Assembly (NCBI GenBank): GCA_900544985.1
Contig: UQXK01000068.1
Coordinates: forward strand, 1-5,954
Length of the DNA stretch: 5,954 nt
Reading direction: 5' to 3'
From: an uncultured Eubacteriales bacterium
GTDB taxonomy: Bacteria; Bacillota; Clostridia; Oscillospirales; CAG-272
Below, one piece after another: positions 1-5,954 of this stretch (its first letter is position 1; each line of letters opens with the position of its first letter). Made by a program: the position numbers and the translations under genes. A model generated the notes under the pieces. It was not told the origin of the DNA and ran no database searches. It was given only the letters and a program-made list of their open reading frames with translations.

Positions 1-8
1 ACCTCCGC

Positions 9-40
9 TTTAAGGGGCTTTTTGTAAAAAGCCCCTTAAA
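9..40. repeat. Perfect 15-bp inverted repeat downstream of nnr
   Basis: Arms at 9-23 and 26-40 are exact reverse complements around a 2-base centre (GT); the core is AAGGGGCTTTTT facing AAAAAGCCCCTT. It begins 36 bases past the nnr stop and would form a very stable hairpin in RNA from either strand. Neither strand has a run of T after the stem (the minus strand continues GCGGAGGT, the plus strand AATCCGC), so it is not a textbook Rho-independent terminator, although its position after a stop codon suits 3'-end formation or transcript protection. From memory, GGGGCTTTTT/AAAAAGCCCC elements of this kind, flanked by AAAAACTTT-like sequence, are common between genes of gut Clostridia; I cannot check that here. 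The inverted repeat is certain, its role is not. Confidence 0.85.
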
Positions 41-75
41 AATCCGCAAAAACTTTCAAAAAAGTCAAAACTATC

Positions 76-1569
76 CTATTCTTCTCCGCGGATATATTTC
101 ACGGCTTTCGGAATCATTTTTACAGTATCGGACGAGGTCATGGAAATATCCGTATACTCTTTTTGCGCCATTTCTCCCGCGATCCCCGCGATATAGGCGC
201 CGCACGCGACGGCAAAGGCGGAACATTTTGTATATCCGAGAATTCCCGCAAGGATTCCCGAAAGCACGTCCCCGCTTCCTGCGCTCGCCATACCGGGACA
301 TCCTCTGTCTACGATATACGTGCCGTCTTTTCCGCAAACCACGGTAGACGCGCCTTTCAAAAGAAGAACAACATTGTACTCTTCCGCAAAACGCTTTGCA
401 TATTCCACGGGAGAAGAAAGTATCTCCTTTACCGGAACGCCGCAAAGCCTTTCAAACTCTTTCGGGTGCGGGGTAAGCACCACAGAGCATTTTGTATGTT
501 TCAGAATCTCTTTGTCGAGCTTTGAAAGAGTGTTAATTCCGTCTGCGTCAATAAGAAGAGGAATACTGTAATTTTCAAGTATATAAGAAAGTATTTTTGC
601 ATTCTCCTCCGATTCTCCCCAGCCCATTCCGACGGCAAGGGACGCAAGGTGAAAGAGAGCGGCATCTATCTTTTCCTTATCGAAAACAATATGTCCGTCT
701 CTGTCACAAAGCGGCATGAGCGTGCTTTCCAAAATGTAAGGAGAGACGCTCTCCATTATCGATTTTGGTATTATTAGCCTTGAAACTCCCGCCCCCGCTC
801 TTAACGCCGAAAGCGCGAGATTTGACAGCTTTACGGCTCCCGAATATTCCGTACAGCCACCCATTATACCGACATAACCGTAATTTCCTTTATTGGAATT
901 GTTTTTTCTGTGTGAGAGAAGCGGTAAAACATCCTCTTTGCCGACAAAAAGCGCGAAATCTCCGCGTATATCTATACCGATATCTATATTCCTTTTCGTT
1001 TTTATCACATCTTTGGCAGAGCCGAGAAAATGTCCGTATTTATATGTTCCGACGGAAACAGTAAGAGAGGAGCACACGCATTTTGAAAAGAGTCCCGAAT
1101 CGGAATCAAGTCCGCTGTTTATATCGGCGCTTATAACAAATTTGCCGCTCCCGTTTATTTTGTCTATTATGCGGGATATGGCAGGCGACGGCTCTCCGTG
1201 AAATCCCGTTCCGAAAATGCAGTCCGCTATTATATCGAATTTCGAAAAATCGGTTTTATCATCGCATTTTTCGTATTTTATCCCGCGTTCTACGCACTTT
1301 TCGAAATAGTATCTGCCATCGGTAGAAAATCTCTCCCCCACGAGGAAAACCGTAACATCTATGTTTTTTTCTTTCAAAAGAAGGGCAAGTACATATCCGT
1401 CACCGGCATTGTTGCCTTCCCCGCAGACAACCGCAACTTTTCCGAAGAAATCAAAACTTTCGAATATTCCCCTACCTGCGCGAAGCATGAGCGTCTTTGC
1501 GTCCGTCACATTTTTTACCGTATATGCGTCGCTCTCGCGCATAACGGCGGCGGAGACCACTTTTTCCAT
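76..1569 (-). CDS. nnr: Bifunctional NAD(P)H-hydrate epimerase / ADP-dependent NAD(P)H-hydrate dehydratase
   Basis: This 497-residue cytosolic enzyme repairs hydrated NADH and NADPH (NADHX, NADPHX), toxic by-products of heat or of side reactions of dehydrogenases. The N-terminal YjeF_N domain (about 1-210) interconverts the R and S epimers. It shows the nucleotide-binding loop GEGNNAGDGY (50-59), ADCIFGTG (115-122) and SADINSGLDSDSG (148-160). The C-terminal ribokinase-like domain (about 218-495) dehydrates the S epimer using ADP. It shows NKGNYGYVGIMGG (226-238), TPHPKEFERL (366-375), LLKGASTVV (403-411) and PGMASAGSGDVLSG (425-438), with the likely catalytic Asp at 434. Length matches the fused bacterial form and all key motifs are present. 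The ATG at 1569 is supported by AAAGGA (1579-1584) nine bases upstream and by the family-typical opening (VVSAAVMRESD). The stop is TAG. It is transcribed divergently from the DUF4317-lacZ operon and has no partner gene in view; the acpS neighbour often seen in other bacteria is absent. Confidence 0.97.
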   Translation of the reverse strand: MEKVVSAAVMRESDAYTVKNVTDAKTLMLRAGRGIFESFDFFGKVAVVCGEGNNAGDGYVLALLLKEKNIDVTVFLVGERFSTDGRYYFEKCVERGIKYEKCDDKTDFSKFDIIADCIFGTGFHGEPSPAISRIIDKINGSGKFVISADINSGLDSDSGLFSKCVCSSLTVSVGTYKYGHFLGSAKDVIKTKRNIDIGIDIRGDFALFVGKEDVLPLLSHRKNNSNKGNYGYVGIMGGCTEYSGAVKLSNLALSALRAGAGVSRLIIPKSIMESVSPYILESTLMPLCDRDGHIVFDKEKIDAALFHLASLAVGMGWGESEENAKILSYILENYSIPLLIDADGINTLSKLDKEILKHTKCSVVLTPHPKEFERLCGVPVKEILSSPVEYAKRFAEEYNVVLLLKGASTVVCGKDGTYIVDRGCPGMASAGSGDVLSGILAGILGYTKCSAFAVACGAYIAGIAGEMAQKEYTDISMTSSDTVKMIPKAVKYIRGEE

Positions 1570-1708
1570 ATTCTTGCTTCCTTTCGATTTTTCAATAATT
1601 TATCAAATGCGGCTCTTGCAGCTTTTAATAGCTCTTTTGTTATAATCACCGCTAAAATTCCTGCCACACGAGGCTGCTATCATCAAAGCGAGATGAAGCT
1701 TTGTTCCG
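1570..1708 (-). other. Predicted 5' leader of nnr, function unknown
   Basis: If the promoter at 1715-1743 is right, nnr mRNA has a leader of about 139 bases. GC is about 42% over 1601-1690 against about 23% on the other side of the promoter. A small dyad near its 5' end (CAAAGC at 1684-1689, GCTTTG at 1698-1703, 8-base loop) could form a hairpin, and GCGG/CCGC segments further along could pair weakly. I recognise no known riboswitch or attenuator in it. Short open frames exist in the leader but none has a convincing ribosome site. Confidence 0.35.
1579..1584 (-). promoter_or_regulatory. Ribosome binding site of nnr
   Basis: Read on the minus strand this is AAAGGA, nine bases before the ATG at 1569. 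It is the only good Shine-Dalgarno match near the 5' end of the reading frame and settles the start codon. Confidence 0.85.
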
Positions 1709-1714
1709 ATTTAA

Positions 1715-1743
1715 ATTTTATCACACAAAATAAAATATATCCA
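1715..1743 (-). promoter_or_regulatory. Candidate promoter of nnr with extended -10
   Basis: On the minus strand the -10 box is TAAAAT (1715-1720), preceded by TGA (1721-1723) to give an extended -10 (TGN). Seventeen bases upstream lies TGGATA (1738-1743), four of six matches to TTGACA. Transcription would begin near 1708 and leave a leader of about 139 bases before the nnr start. The site sits exactly where composition changes from AT-rich promoter-like DNA to ordinary GC, which fits the leader being transcribed. The -35 box is mediocre, so confidence is moderate. Confidence 0.5.
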
Positions 1744-1790
1744 CATTTTCCGTACGTTTTAAATTAAAATATTTGTTACATATAAACGCC

Positions 1791-1819
1791 TTGAAATAAT
1801 TCATCATTTGTAGTAAAAT
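1791..1819 (+). promoter_or_regulatory. Promoter of the DUF4317-lacZ operon
   Basis: The -35 box is TTGAAA (1791-1796, five of six matches to consensus). An exact 17-base spacer follows, then the -10 box TAAAAT (1814-1819, five of six). Transcription should start near 1826, giving a short leader of about 29 bases that contains the ribosome site CGGGAG. DNA upstream is very AT-rich, including a TTTTAA-A-TTAAAA run at 1757-1769, and could act as an UP element. This is a strong housekeeping-sigma promoter by sequence, overlapped by the dyad at 1809-1829. Confidence 0.8.
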
Positions 1820-1829
1820 ATTTACTACA
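1809..1829. promoter_or_regulatory. Likely repressor operator: 21-bp perfect dyad over the -10 box
   Basis: The left arm TGTAGTAAA (1809-1817) and right arm TTTACTACA (1821-1829 inclusive) are exact reverse complements around a 3-base centre, ATA. The dyad covers the whole -10 box (1814-1819) and the predicted start point (about 1826), the classic place for a repressor to block RNA polymerase. The arms resemble TGTA/TACA-type half-sites bound by several Gram-positive winged-helix repressors (GntR/YtrA-like, BlaI/CopY-like), but the arm order is opposite to the usual BlaI site, so I do not assign a regulator. No regulator gene is in the window. No other copy of the dyad was seen; the nnr promoter lacks it. 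Confidence 0.7.
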
Positions 1830-1837
1830 TCATTTAC

Positions 1838-1843
1838 GGGAGA
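1838..1843 (+). promoter_or_regulatory. Ribosome binding site of the DUF4317 gene
   Basis: GGGAGA lies about 11-12 bases before the ATG at 1855, a slightly long but acceptable spacing. It lies inside the short predicted leader, just after the operator dyad, and supports 1855 as the start. Confidence 0.75.
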
Positions 1844-1854
1844 AAATTTATAAA

Positions 1855-2991
1855 ATGAACGAAAAAGAAGTATCAGAGATCCGCCGCCGTTTCCGCGCGG
1901 ACAAAAGTAATATAAATCACGTTCGCGGAGTATTCGTGAACGAAAAAAAAGAAATAGTATCGGAGTTTGACCAGTCGCTCGGAATGCTCTCCGAGGAAGA
2001 ATCTGGCGCTATACTCTCCGTTTTAAAGAAAGCCCTTTCGGGTTATATCGGTAGAAATCTTATCGATATAAGCTTCTCAAACGAGCAGGTTTTAAATTCG
2101 GAAGAACATAAGCTGCTCTCCGCGCTCCGCTCTTCGGAGCTTCGCGACAACGAAGCCGTCCACGCGCTTTATGAAAAGATCCTCCCCGCAATCGAAATGG
2201 AGGGCAATTATCTTATAATGCTCGCATACGACAGTTACGACGTTTTCTCTAAATCCGCAAGCGGAGAGGACGGCGATTCCTCGGAATCGTTCTCGTACAT
2301 ACTCTGCGCCGTATGCCCCATAAAATCGTCCAAATATTCGCTTACATACTATATACACGAAAACAGAATAAGAAATGTCTGCGAGGACGCCGTAATAAGC
2401 GCGCCGGAATTCGGATTCATGTTCCCCACGTTCGACGACAGAAAGACAAATATATACAACGCGCTCTATTATACAAAAAGCGTGTCGGAAAAGCGCGAGG
2501 GCTTTATAAACGCCGTGTTCAATACGGAGCTTCCCATGCCCGCCGCAGAACAGAAAGAAACTTTCAATTCTCTCCTTGCTGAAACAGAATGCAGTTTCGA
2601 CGTTGTCGAATCCGTCCATGCAGAGCTTTCCTCAATGATAGACAATCATAAAGAAAGCCGCGAGGAAGAGCCTCTCACAGTATCGAAAACAACTGTAAAA
2701 GATATACTCCGCGCGTCCGGCGTGGCAGAGGACAAGCTCGAAGTCTTCGAGAAAAAATTCGACGAATCCTTCGGAGAAAACGCAGAACTATCCCCTCAAA
2801 ATATAATCGACCGCAACAAATTCGACCTTCGCACAGCAGACGCCACAATAAAGGTAGATCCCGAACGCAGCGAAATCGTAGAGACGAGGGTCATCGATGG
2901 AACAAAATATATACTGATAAGAGCGGACAGCGACGTAGAAGTAAACGGAGTAAATATCCGCATCAAAAACAAGGGAGAAGAACAAAAATGA
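1855..2991 (+). CDS. DUF4317 family protein of unknown function
   Basis: I recognise this 378-residue protein as DUF4317, a clostridial family with no assigned activity. Family-typical segments are the opening MNEKEVSEIRRRF (1-13), LKKALSGYIGRNL (57-69), SYILCAVCPI (147-156), EFGFMFPTFDDRKTNIYNALYYTK (185-208), QKETFNSLL (233-241), EPLTVSKTTVKDILRASGV (272-290) and, near the end, VETRVIDGTKYILI (342-355) followed by EVNGVNIRI (362-370). Length agrees with the family. There is no signal peptide, membrane segment or metal-binding cluster, so it is probably a soluble cytoplasmic protein; it is acidic through the middle (residues 136-144 and 266-272). The start follows a good promoter and GGGAG site. 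Its stop overlaps the lacZ start (ATGA, 2988-2991), so it is the first gene of a coupled two-gene operon. That placement suggests, but does not prove, a link to sugar metabolism. The fit to the family is strong; the function is unknown. Confidence 0.92.
   Translation: MNEKEVSEIRRRFRADKSNINHVRGVFVNEKKEIVSEFDQSLGMLSEEESGAILSVLKKALSGYIGRNLIDISFSNEQVLNSEEHKLLSALRSSELRDNEAVHALYEKILPAIEMEGNYLIMLAYDSYDVFSKSASGEDGDSSESFSYILCAVCPIKSSKYSLTYYIHENRIRNVCEDAVISAPEFGFMFPTFDDRKTNIYNALYYTKSVSEKREGFINAVFNTELPMPAAEQKETFNSLLAETECSFDVVESVHAELSSMIDNHKESREEEPLTVSKTTVKDILRASGVAEDKLEVFEKKFDESFGENAELSPQNIIDRNKFDLRTADATIKVDPERSEIVETRVIDGTKYILIRADSDVEVNGVNIRIKNKGEEQK
2971..2977 (+). promoter_or_regulatory. Ribosome binding site of lacZ inside the DUF4317 gene
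   Basis: AAGGGAG lies ten bases before the lacZ ATG at 2988 and codes for the last residues of the DUF4317 protein. With the ATGA overlap it allows both independent loading and re-initiation by ribosomes finishing the upstream gene. Confidence 0.8.
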
Positions 2992-5900
2992 AAAAAAGCA
3001 CCGTCTTTGATATAGGGACGACAAACATAGGAAGATGCCCCGCGCGCGCATTTTATATTCCGTATTCTTCAAAAGAGAAAGCCGTAAACGGAACCCTTTC
3101 GGAGAACGAAAACTATACGCTTCTTTCAGGCACATGGGATTTTTCGTATTTTGAAACAGAGCTTGAAATTCCCGAAAATATTGCAGATATAAGATACGCA
3201 AATACACTTCCCGTTCCCTCCTGCTGGCAATGCTACGGGTACGGACAGATACAGTATACGAACGTAAACTATCCCATTCCCTTCGACCCGCCGCATGTAA
3301 GTTTCGATAATCCCGTTGGAGTATACCACAGAAAATTTGTATGCGAAAAGAAAAAAGACAGGCAGTATATCGTTTTCGACGGCGTATGCTCCATGTTTGA
3401 AGTATATGTCAACTCCAAATTTGCGGGAATGTCGAAAGGTTCGCGCCTTATGGCGGAATTTGACATAAGCGATCTTCTTGTAAAGGGCGAGAACGACATC
3501 GCGGTAAAAATCTACACATACAGCGACGCGACGTATCTCGAAGACCAGGACTGTTTCCGCTACAACGGAATTTTCCGCGACGTATACCTTCTCGAACGTC
3601 CGAAAGACTGTCTTTTCGATTTCTTTATACACACGAAAAACGACGGCACTGTACAAATAGACCTTGACAAAGACGCCGCGTGGACGCTTGTAAGCGCCGA
3701 CGGAAAAGAAGAATATGGAAAGAAAATAGACTCTCCCCTTCTCTGGACCGCAGAAACTCCGAATCTTTACGGCGTTATTATAGAATACAATGGAGAGTTC
3801 ATCTTCAAAAAATTCGGTTTCCGCGAAATTTCCGTTTCGGAAAAATGCGAGCTTCTGATAAACGGAACGCCCGTAAAGCTTCGCGGTGTAAACCACCACG
3901 ACACGCACCCCGAACACGGATATACGATAAGCGACGAATTAAACAGAAAAGACCTCCTTATGATGAAAGCGGCAAACATGAACTGCGTCCGCACGTCGCA
4001 CTATCCGAGTCTTCCGCGTTTCTATGAAATGTGCGATGAGATAGGACTTTATGTTGTTGCGGAGTGCGATCTTGAAGCGCATGGCGTAGAGCTTGCGATA
4101 AGAGGCGAGAACCCGGGATATGTGATCTCCGGCAACGAAGATTTTCTTCCCGCTTATCTCGACAGAATGACGCGCACGCTTGAAAGGGACAAAAACAGCC
4201 CCTCCGTTATATTCTGGTCGCTCGGAAATGAATCTCACTTCGGAGAAAATCACAGAAAAATGTCCGAATACATAAAGAGCCGCGATACTTCCCGCCTTGT
4301 ACACTATGAAAGCACGGCGTCGGAAATACGTTTTGCCCCGGAAGAGGACAAAGACAAGGTATATCACGACGAGTGCGTCGATGTATGCAGCGTAATGTAT
4401 CCGTATTTCGAAGACCTTGAAAAAGAGGGCGAAAACGAAAGAAAAGACAAACGTCCTTTCTACCTCTGCGAATATGCTCACGCCATGGGAATGGGTCCCG
4501 GCGGCATAGAAGATTATATGGATCTTTTCTACAAATATCCGCGTCTTATAGGCGGATGCATATGGGAATGGGCAGACCACGCCGCAGTCCGCGACGGACA
4601 CTATTTCTACGGCGGAGATTTCGGCGATCTTCCCAACGACAACAATTTCTGCTGTGACGGACTTCTCTACCCCGACAGAACGCCGCACATAGGATACAAC
4701 ATCGCAAAAAAAGCATACGAACCGATAAGAATCTCTTTAAGCGACGAAAACGCAAATGAAGCAAAGCTCACAAACATGCTCGATTTTCTTCCTTCAAACG
4801 AGCTTTTCGATGTTTACTACGACGTTGTAAAAGAAGATACAGTTCTCTTCTCCGAAAAAATATCCGAAAATATAGGACCGCATGAAACGGTCACGGTGAA
4901 ACTTGCGGGAATACCGCAGGAATCAGACAAAAAAGTATTTGTAAATTTCAAAACGGTATATAAAAAAGATACCGCATATGCAAAAAAAGGCGACATCGCC
5001 GCCAGGGCGCAGTTAAAAGCCGATGTAAAAATCACACCGGCAAAAGAAGTCACAAATACCGTATCGGAAGTCAAAATCGGTATTGACGGAAGATATGCAA
5101 ACGCCTCTTTCGGCGACAAGAGCGCAAAAATAGACCTTGTAAACGCGTCGTTTACATCTCTTACAAAGAACGGAGAAGAAATGCTCGCTCGTCCGTCAAG
5201 GCTCACCGCTTGGCGTGCCCCGACAGATAACGATATGAACAACGTCCGCCGTTGGGATATGGATTTTGTAAGATACGCCGTTTTCAGAACGGAAAGTTTT
5301 GAAGTAAAAGAAAACAAGCTTTTCTTCCACGGCATTCTCGCACCCAAAGCAAGACTTCCCATCTACACGCTCGATATAGAGATGAGCTTCCATGACGGCG
5401 GAGCGGAATTAAAATTCCACGGCATAAAACCGGAGAAAAACCCGATATACCAGATTCCGCGTTTCGGAGTTATCTTCGAGCTGAAAAAAGAATTCGAATC
5501 ACTCGTATACGCCGCAAACGGTCCGGAATCATCATATATCGATATGTACGCGCACACCGCATACGGAATATACAATTCGACCGTAACAGATGAGTTTGTT
5601 CCCATGATAAAGCCGCAGGATTGCGCGAACCACATAAACGCGGATTTTGCAGAGCTCTCCGACGGCAACAAAAATATCCGTTTTGAAGGTGACGGCTTCG
5701 AATTTTCCGCAATTCATTACACACCGGAAACCCTCGCGGATACAAAGCACGTCCATGAGCTCCCCGCGCCTACAAGCACCGTTGTAATAATAAATTACAA
5801 GAACAACGGTATAGGAACAAACAGCTGCGGTCCTCGCCTTCCCAAGAAATATTCATTCAACGACCTCGAAATGAATTTCGACTTCAAGATAACCCTCTGA
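2988..5900 (+). CDS. lacZ: Beta-galactosidase, glycoside hydrolase family 2 (LacZ type)
   Basis: This 970-residue enzyme hydrolyses terminal beta-D-galactosides such as lactose by the retaining mechanism of GH2. All five LacZ domains are visible: jelly-roll sugar-binding domain (about 20-205, with PSCWQCYGYGQIQYTNVNYP at 77-96 and YLEDQDCFRYNGIFRDV at 183-199), Ig-like domain (about 207-282), TIM barrel (about 285-580), second Ig-like domain (about 590-685) and C-terminal Bgal_small domain (about 695-968, WRAPTDND at 742-749). The acid/base is Glu415 (WSLGNES, 410-416) and the nucleophile Glu495 (CEYAHAMG, 494-501). Glu363 and His365 (DLEAHG), with Glu415, match the E. coli magnesium ligands; RTSHYP (335-340) is intact. 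Asp557 (FCCDG) replaces the E. coli sodium ligand Asn604, and Cys947 (NSCGP) stands where E. coli has Trp999. There is no signal peptide, so it is cytoplasmic and needs sugar import; no transporter gene is in the window. It overlaps the DUF4317 gene by four bases and has its own ribosome site. The natural substrate could be a galactoside other than lactose. Confidence 0.97.
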   Translation: MKKSTVFDIGTTNIGRCPARAFYIPYSSKEKAVNGTLSENENYTLLSGTWDFSYFETELEIPENIADIRYANTLPVPSCWQCYGYGQIQYTNVNYPIPFDPPHVSFDNPVGVYHRKFVCEKKKDRQYIVFDGVCSMFEVYVNSKFAGMSKGSRLMAEFDISDLLVKGENDIAVKIYTYSDATYLEDQDCFRYNGIFRDVYLLERPKDCLFDFFIHTKNDGTVQIDLDKDAAWTLVSADGKEEYGKKIDSPLLWTAETPNLYGVIIEYNGEFIFKKFGFREISVSEKCELLINGTPVKLRGVNHHDTHPEHGYTISDELNRKDLLMMKAANMNCVRTSHYPSLPRFYEMCDEIGLYVVAECDLEAHGVELAIRGENPGYVISGNEDFLPAYLDRMTRTLERDKNSPSVIFWSLGNESHFGENHRKMSEYIKSRDTSRLVHYESTASEIRFAPEEDKDKVYHDECVDVCSVMYPYFEDLEKEGENERKDKRPFYLCEYAHAMGMGPGGIEDYMDLFYKYPRLIGGCIWEWADHAAVRDGHYFYGGDFGDLPNDNNFCCDGLLYPDRTPHIGYNIAKKAYEPIRISLSDENANEAKLTNMLDFLPSNELFDVYYDVVKEDTVLFSEKISENIGPHETVTVKLAGIPQESDKKVFVNFKTVYKKDTAYAKKGDIAARAQLKADVKITPAKEVTNTVSEVKIGIDGRYANASFGDKSAKIDLVNASFTSLTKNGEEMLARPSRLTAWRAPTDNDMNNVRRWDMDFVRYAVFRTESFEVKENKLFFHGILAPKARLPIYTLDIEMSFHDGGAELKFHGIKPEKNPIYQIPRFGVIFELKKEFESLVYAANGPESSYIDMYAHTAYGIYNSTVTDEFVPMIKPQDCANHINADFAELSDGNKNIRFEGDGFEFSAIHYTPETLADTKHVHELPAPTSTVVIINYKNNGIGTNSCGPRLPKKYSFNDLEMNFDFKITL

Positions 5901-5926
5901 CCTACTTTTCTTATAAGAAAAGTAGG
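5901..5926. repeat. 26-bp perfect palindrome directly after the lacZ stop
   Basis: CCTACTTTTCTTA (5901-5913) is followed at once by its exact reverse complement (5914-5926); as RNA it would fold into a stem of about 11 pairs with a four-base loop. It begins on the base after the TGA stop (5898-5900). The downstream sequence is CAAAAGAACAC, with no U-tract, so it is not a canonical terminator on the plus strand. On the minus strand it is preceded by TTCTTTTG. I recall similar AAGAAAAGTAGGCAAAAGA sequences recurring in gut clostridial genomes, which would make this a dispersed intergenic repeat, but this is memory only. Confidence 0.85.
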
Positions 5927-5938
5927 CAAAAGAACACA

Positions 5939-5954
5939 CCTTTCTTTCGGAGAA
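5939..5954. repeat. Possible second hairpin, cut by the window edge
   Basis: TTCT (5942-5945) pairs with AGAA (5951-5954) around the loop TTCGG. The preceding CCT (5939-5941) would extend the stem if the next bases outside the window are AGG. Only four pairs can be seen, so this is tentative. Confidence 0.3.

Noticed and set aside
52..65. Small ACTTT/AAAGT hairpin followed by U residues on the minus strand as the nnr terminator
   Set aside because: Five mostly A-U pairs are too weak for an intrinsic terminator; it may merely be part of the larger repeat element at 9-40.
1515..1667. Minus-strand 50-codon frame with a GTG start in the nnr leader, running out of frame into nnr; the first 30 residues look hydrophobic then helical and basic (KELLKAARAAFDKLLKNRKE)
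   Set aside because: The peptide looks plausible, but there is no ribosome site before the GTG, no ATG start, and about 33 open codons in a spacer is within chance. Conservation in relatives would be needed to reopen it.
1198..1767. Plus-strand open frame of 189 codons across the nnr 5' end and the intergenic region
   Set aside because: Most of it is antisense to the conserved YjeF_N domain, its translation is low-complexity aromatic/basic, and it reads through the nnr promoter region.
1792..1803. TGAA-N4-TTCA dyad over the -35 box as a possible catabolite (cre) site
   Set aside because: The arms are only four bases, and the CG centre and the rest of the cre consensus are missing.
2092..2619. 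Minus-strand open frame of 175 codons opposite the DUF4317 gene
   Set aside because: It is a codon-bias shadow of a recognised family protein; the translation is rich in Cys, Phe and Arg and resembles nothing known.
3126..4688. Two long minus-strand open frames (3126-3917, 263 codons; 3939-4688, 249 codons) opposite lacZ
   Set aside because: They lie wholly inside a clear, full-length GH2 gene with intact catalytic residues. Their translations have shadow-like composition with no recognisable domain and no ribosome site was evident.
1..5954. Mobile element, CRISPR array, tRNA/rRNA or defence system
   Set aside because: No transposase, integrase, phage or nuclease-like reading frame, no regularly spaced repeats and no tRNA-like fold was seen; the three genes account for the coding space.

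Overview
The window looks like chromosomal DNA from a Gram-positive gut-type Clostridia (Bacillota), probably an uncultured relative of the Oscillospirales or Christensenellales. The main support is the DUF4317 protein, a family I know essentially from Clostridia and their relatives. Strong AGGA/GGGAG ribosome sites, frequent ATA isoleucine codons and the GEGNNAGDG form of the NAD(P)HX epimerase motif fit this. Placement below class level is a guess.

Layout: (1) 1-75 is the 3' flank of the first gene and carries a perfect 15-bp inverted repeat (9-40). (2) 76-1569, minus strand, is a full-length bifunctional NAD(P)H-hydrate repair enzyme (nnr). (3) 1570-1854 is a divergent intergenic region. 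Its nnr-proximal part has ordinary GC (about 42% over 1601-1690); the part nearer the other operon is very AT-rich (about 23% over 1701-1850). It holds a plausible promoter for each direction. The rightward promoter is TTGAAA-17-TAAAAT, with a 21-bp perfect dyad lying over its -10 box and predicted start point. (4) 1855-2991, plus strand, is a DUF4317 protein of unknown function. (5) 2988-5900, plus strand, is a complete GH2 beta-galactosidase (LacZ type) that overlaps the DUF4317 gene by ATGA. (6) 5901-5954 holds a 26-bp perfect palindrome starting on the base after the lacZ stop, then half of what may be a second hairpin cut by the window edge.

The DUF4317 and lacZ genes almost certainly form one transcription unit with translational coupling, apparently controlled by a repressor-type operator that no gene in the window explains. 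nnr is a separate housekeeping unit repairing damaged NADH/NADPH. No mobile element, CRISPR array, tRNA or rRNA was seen. Most of the window is ordinary. The points most worth following are the DUF4317-lacZ coupling, the operator, and the two palindromic elements bounding the gene block, which lack the U-tracts of normal terminators.
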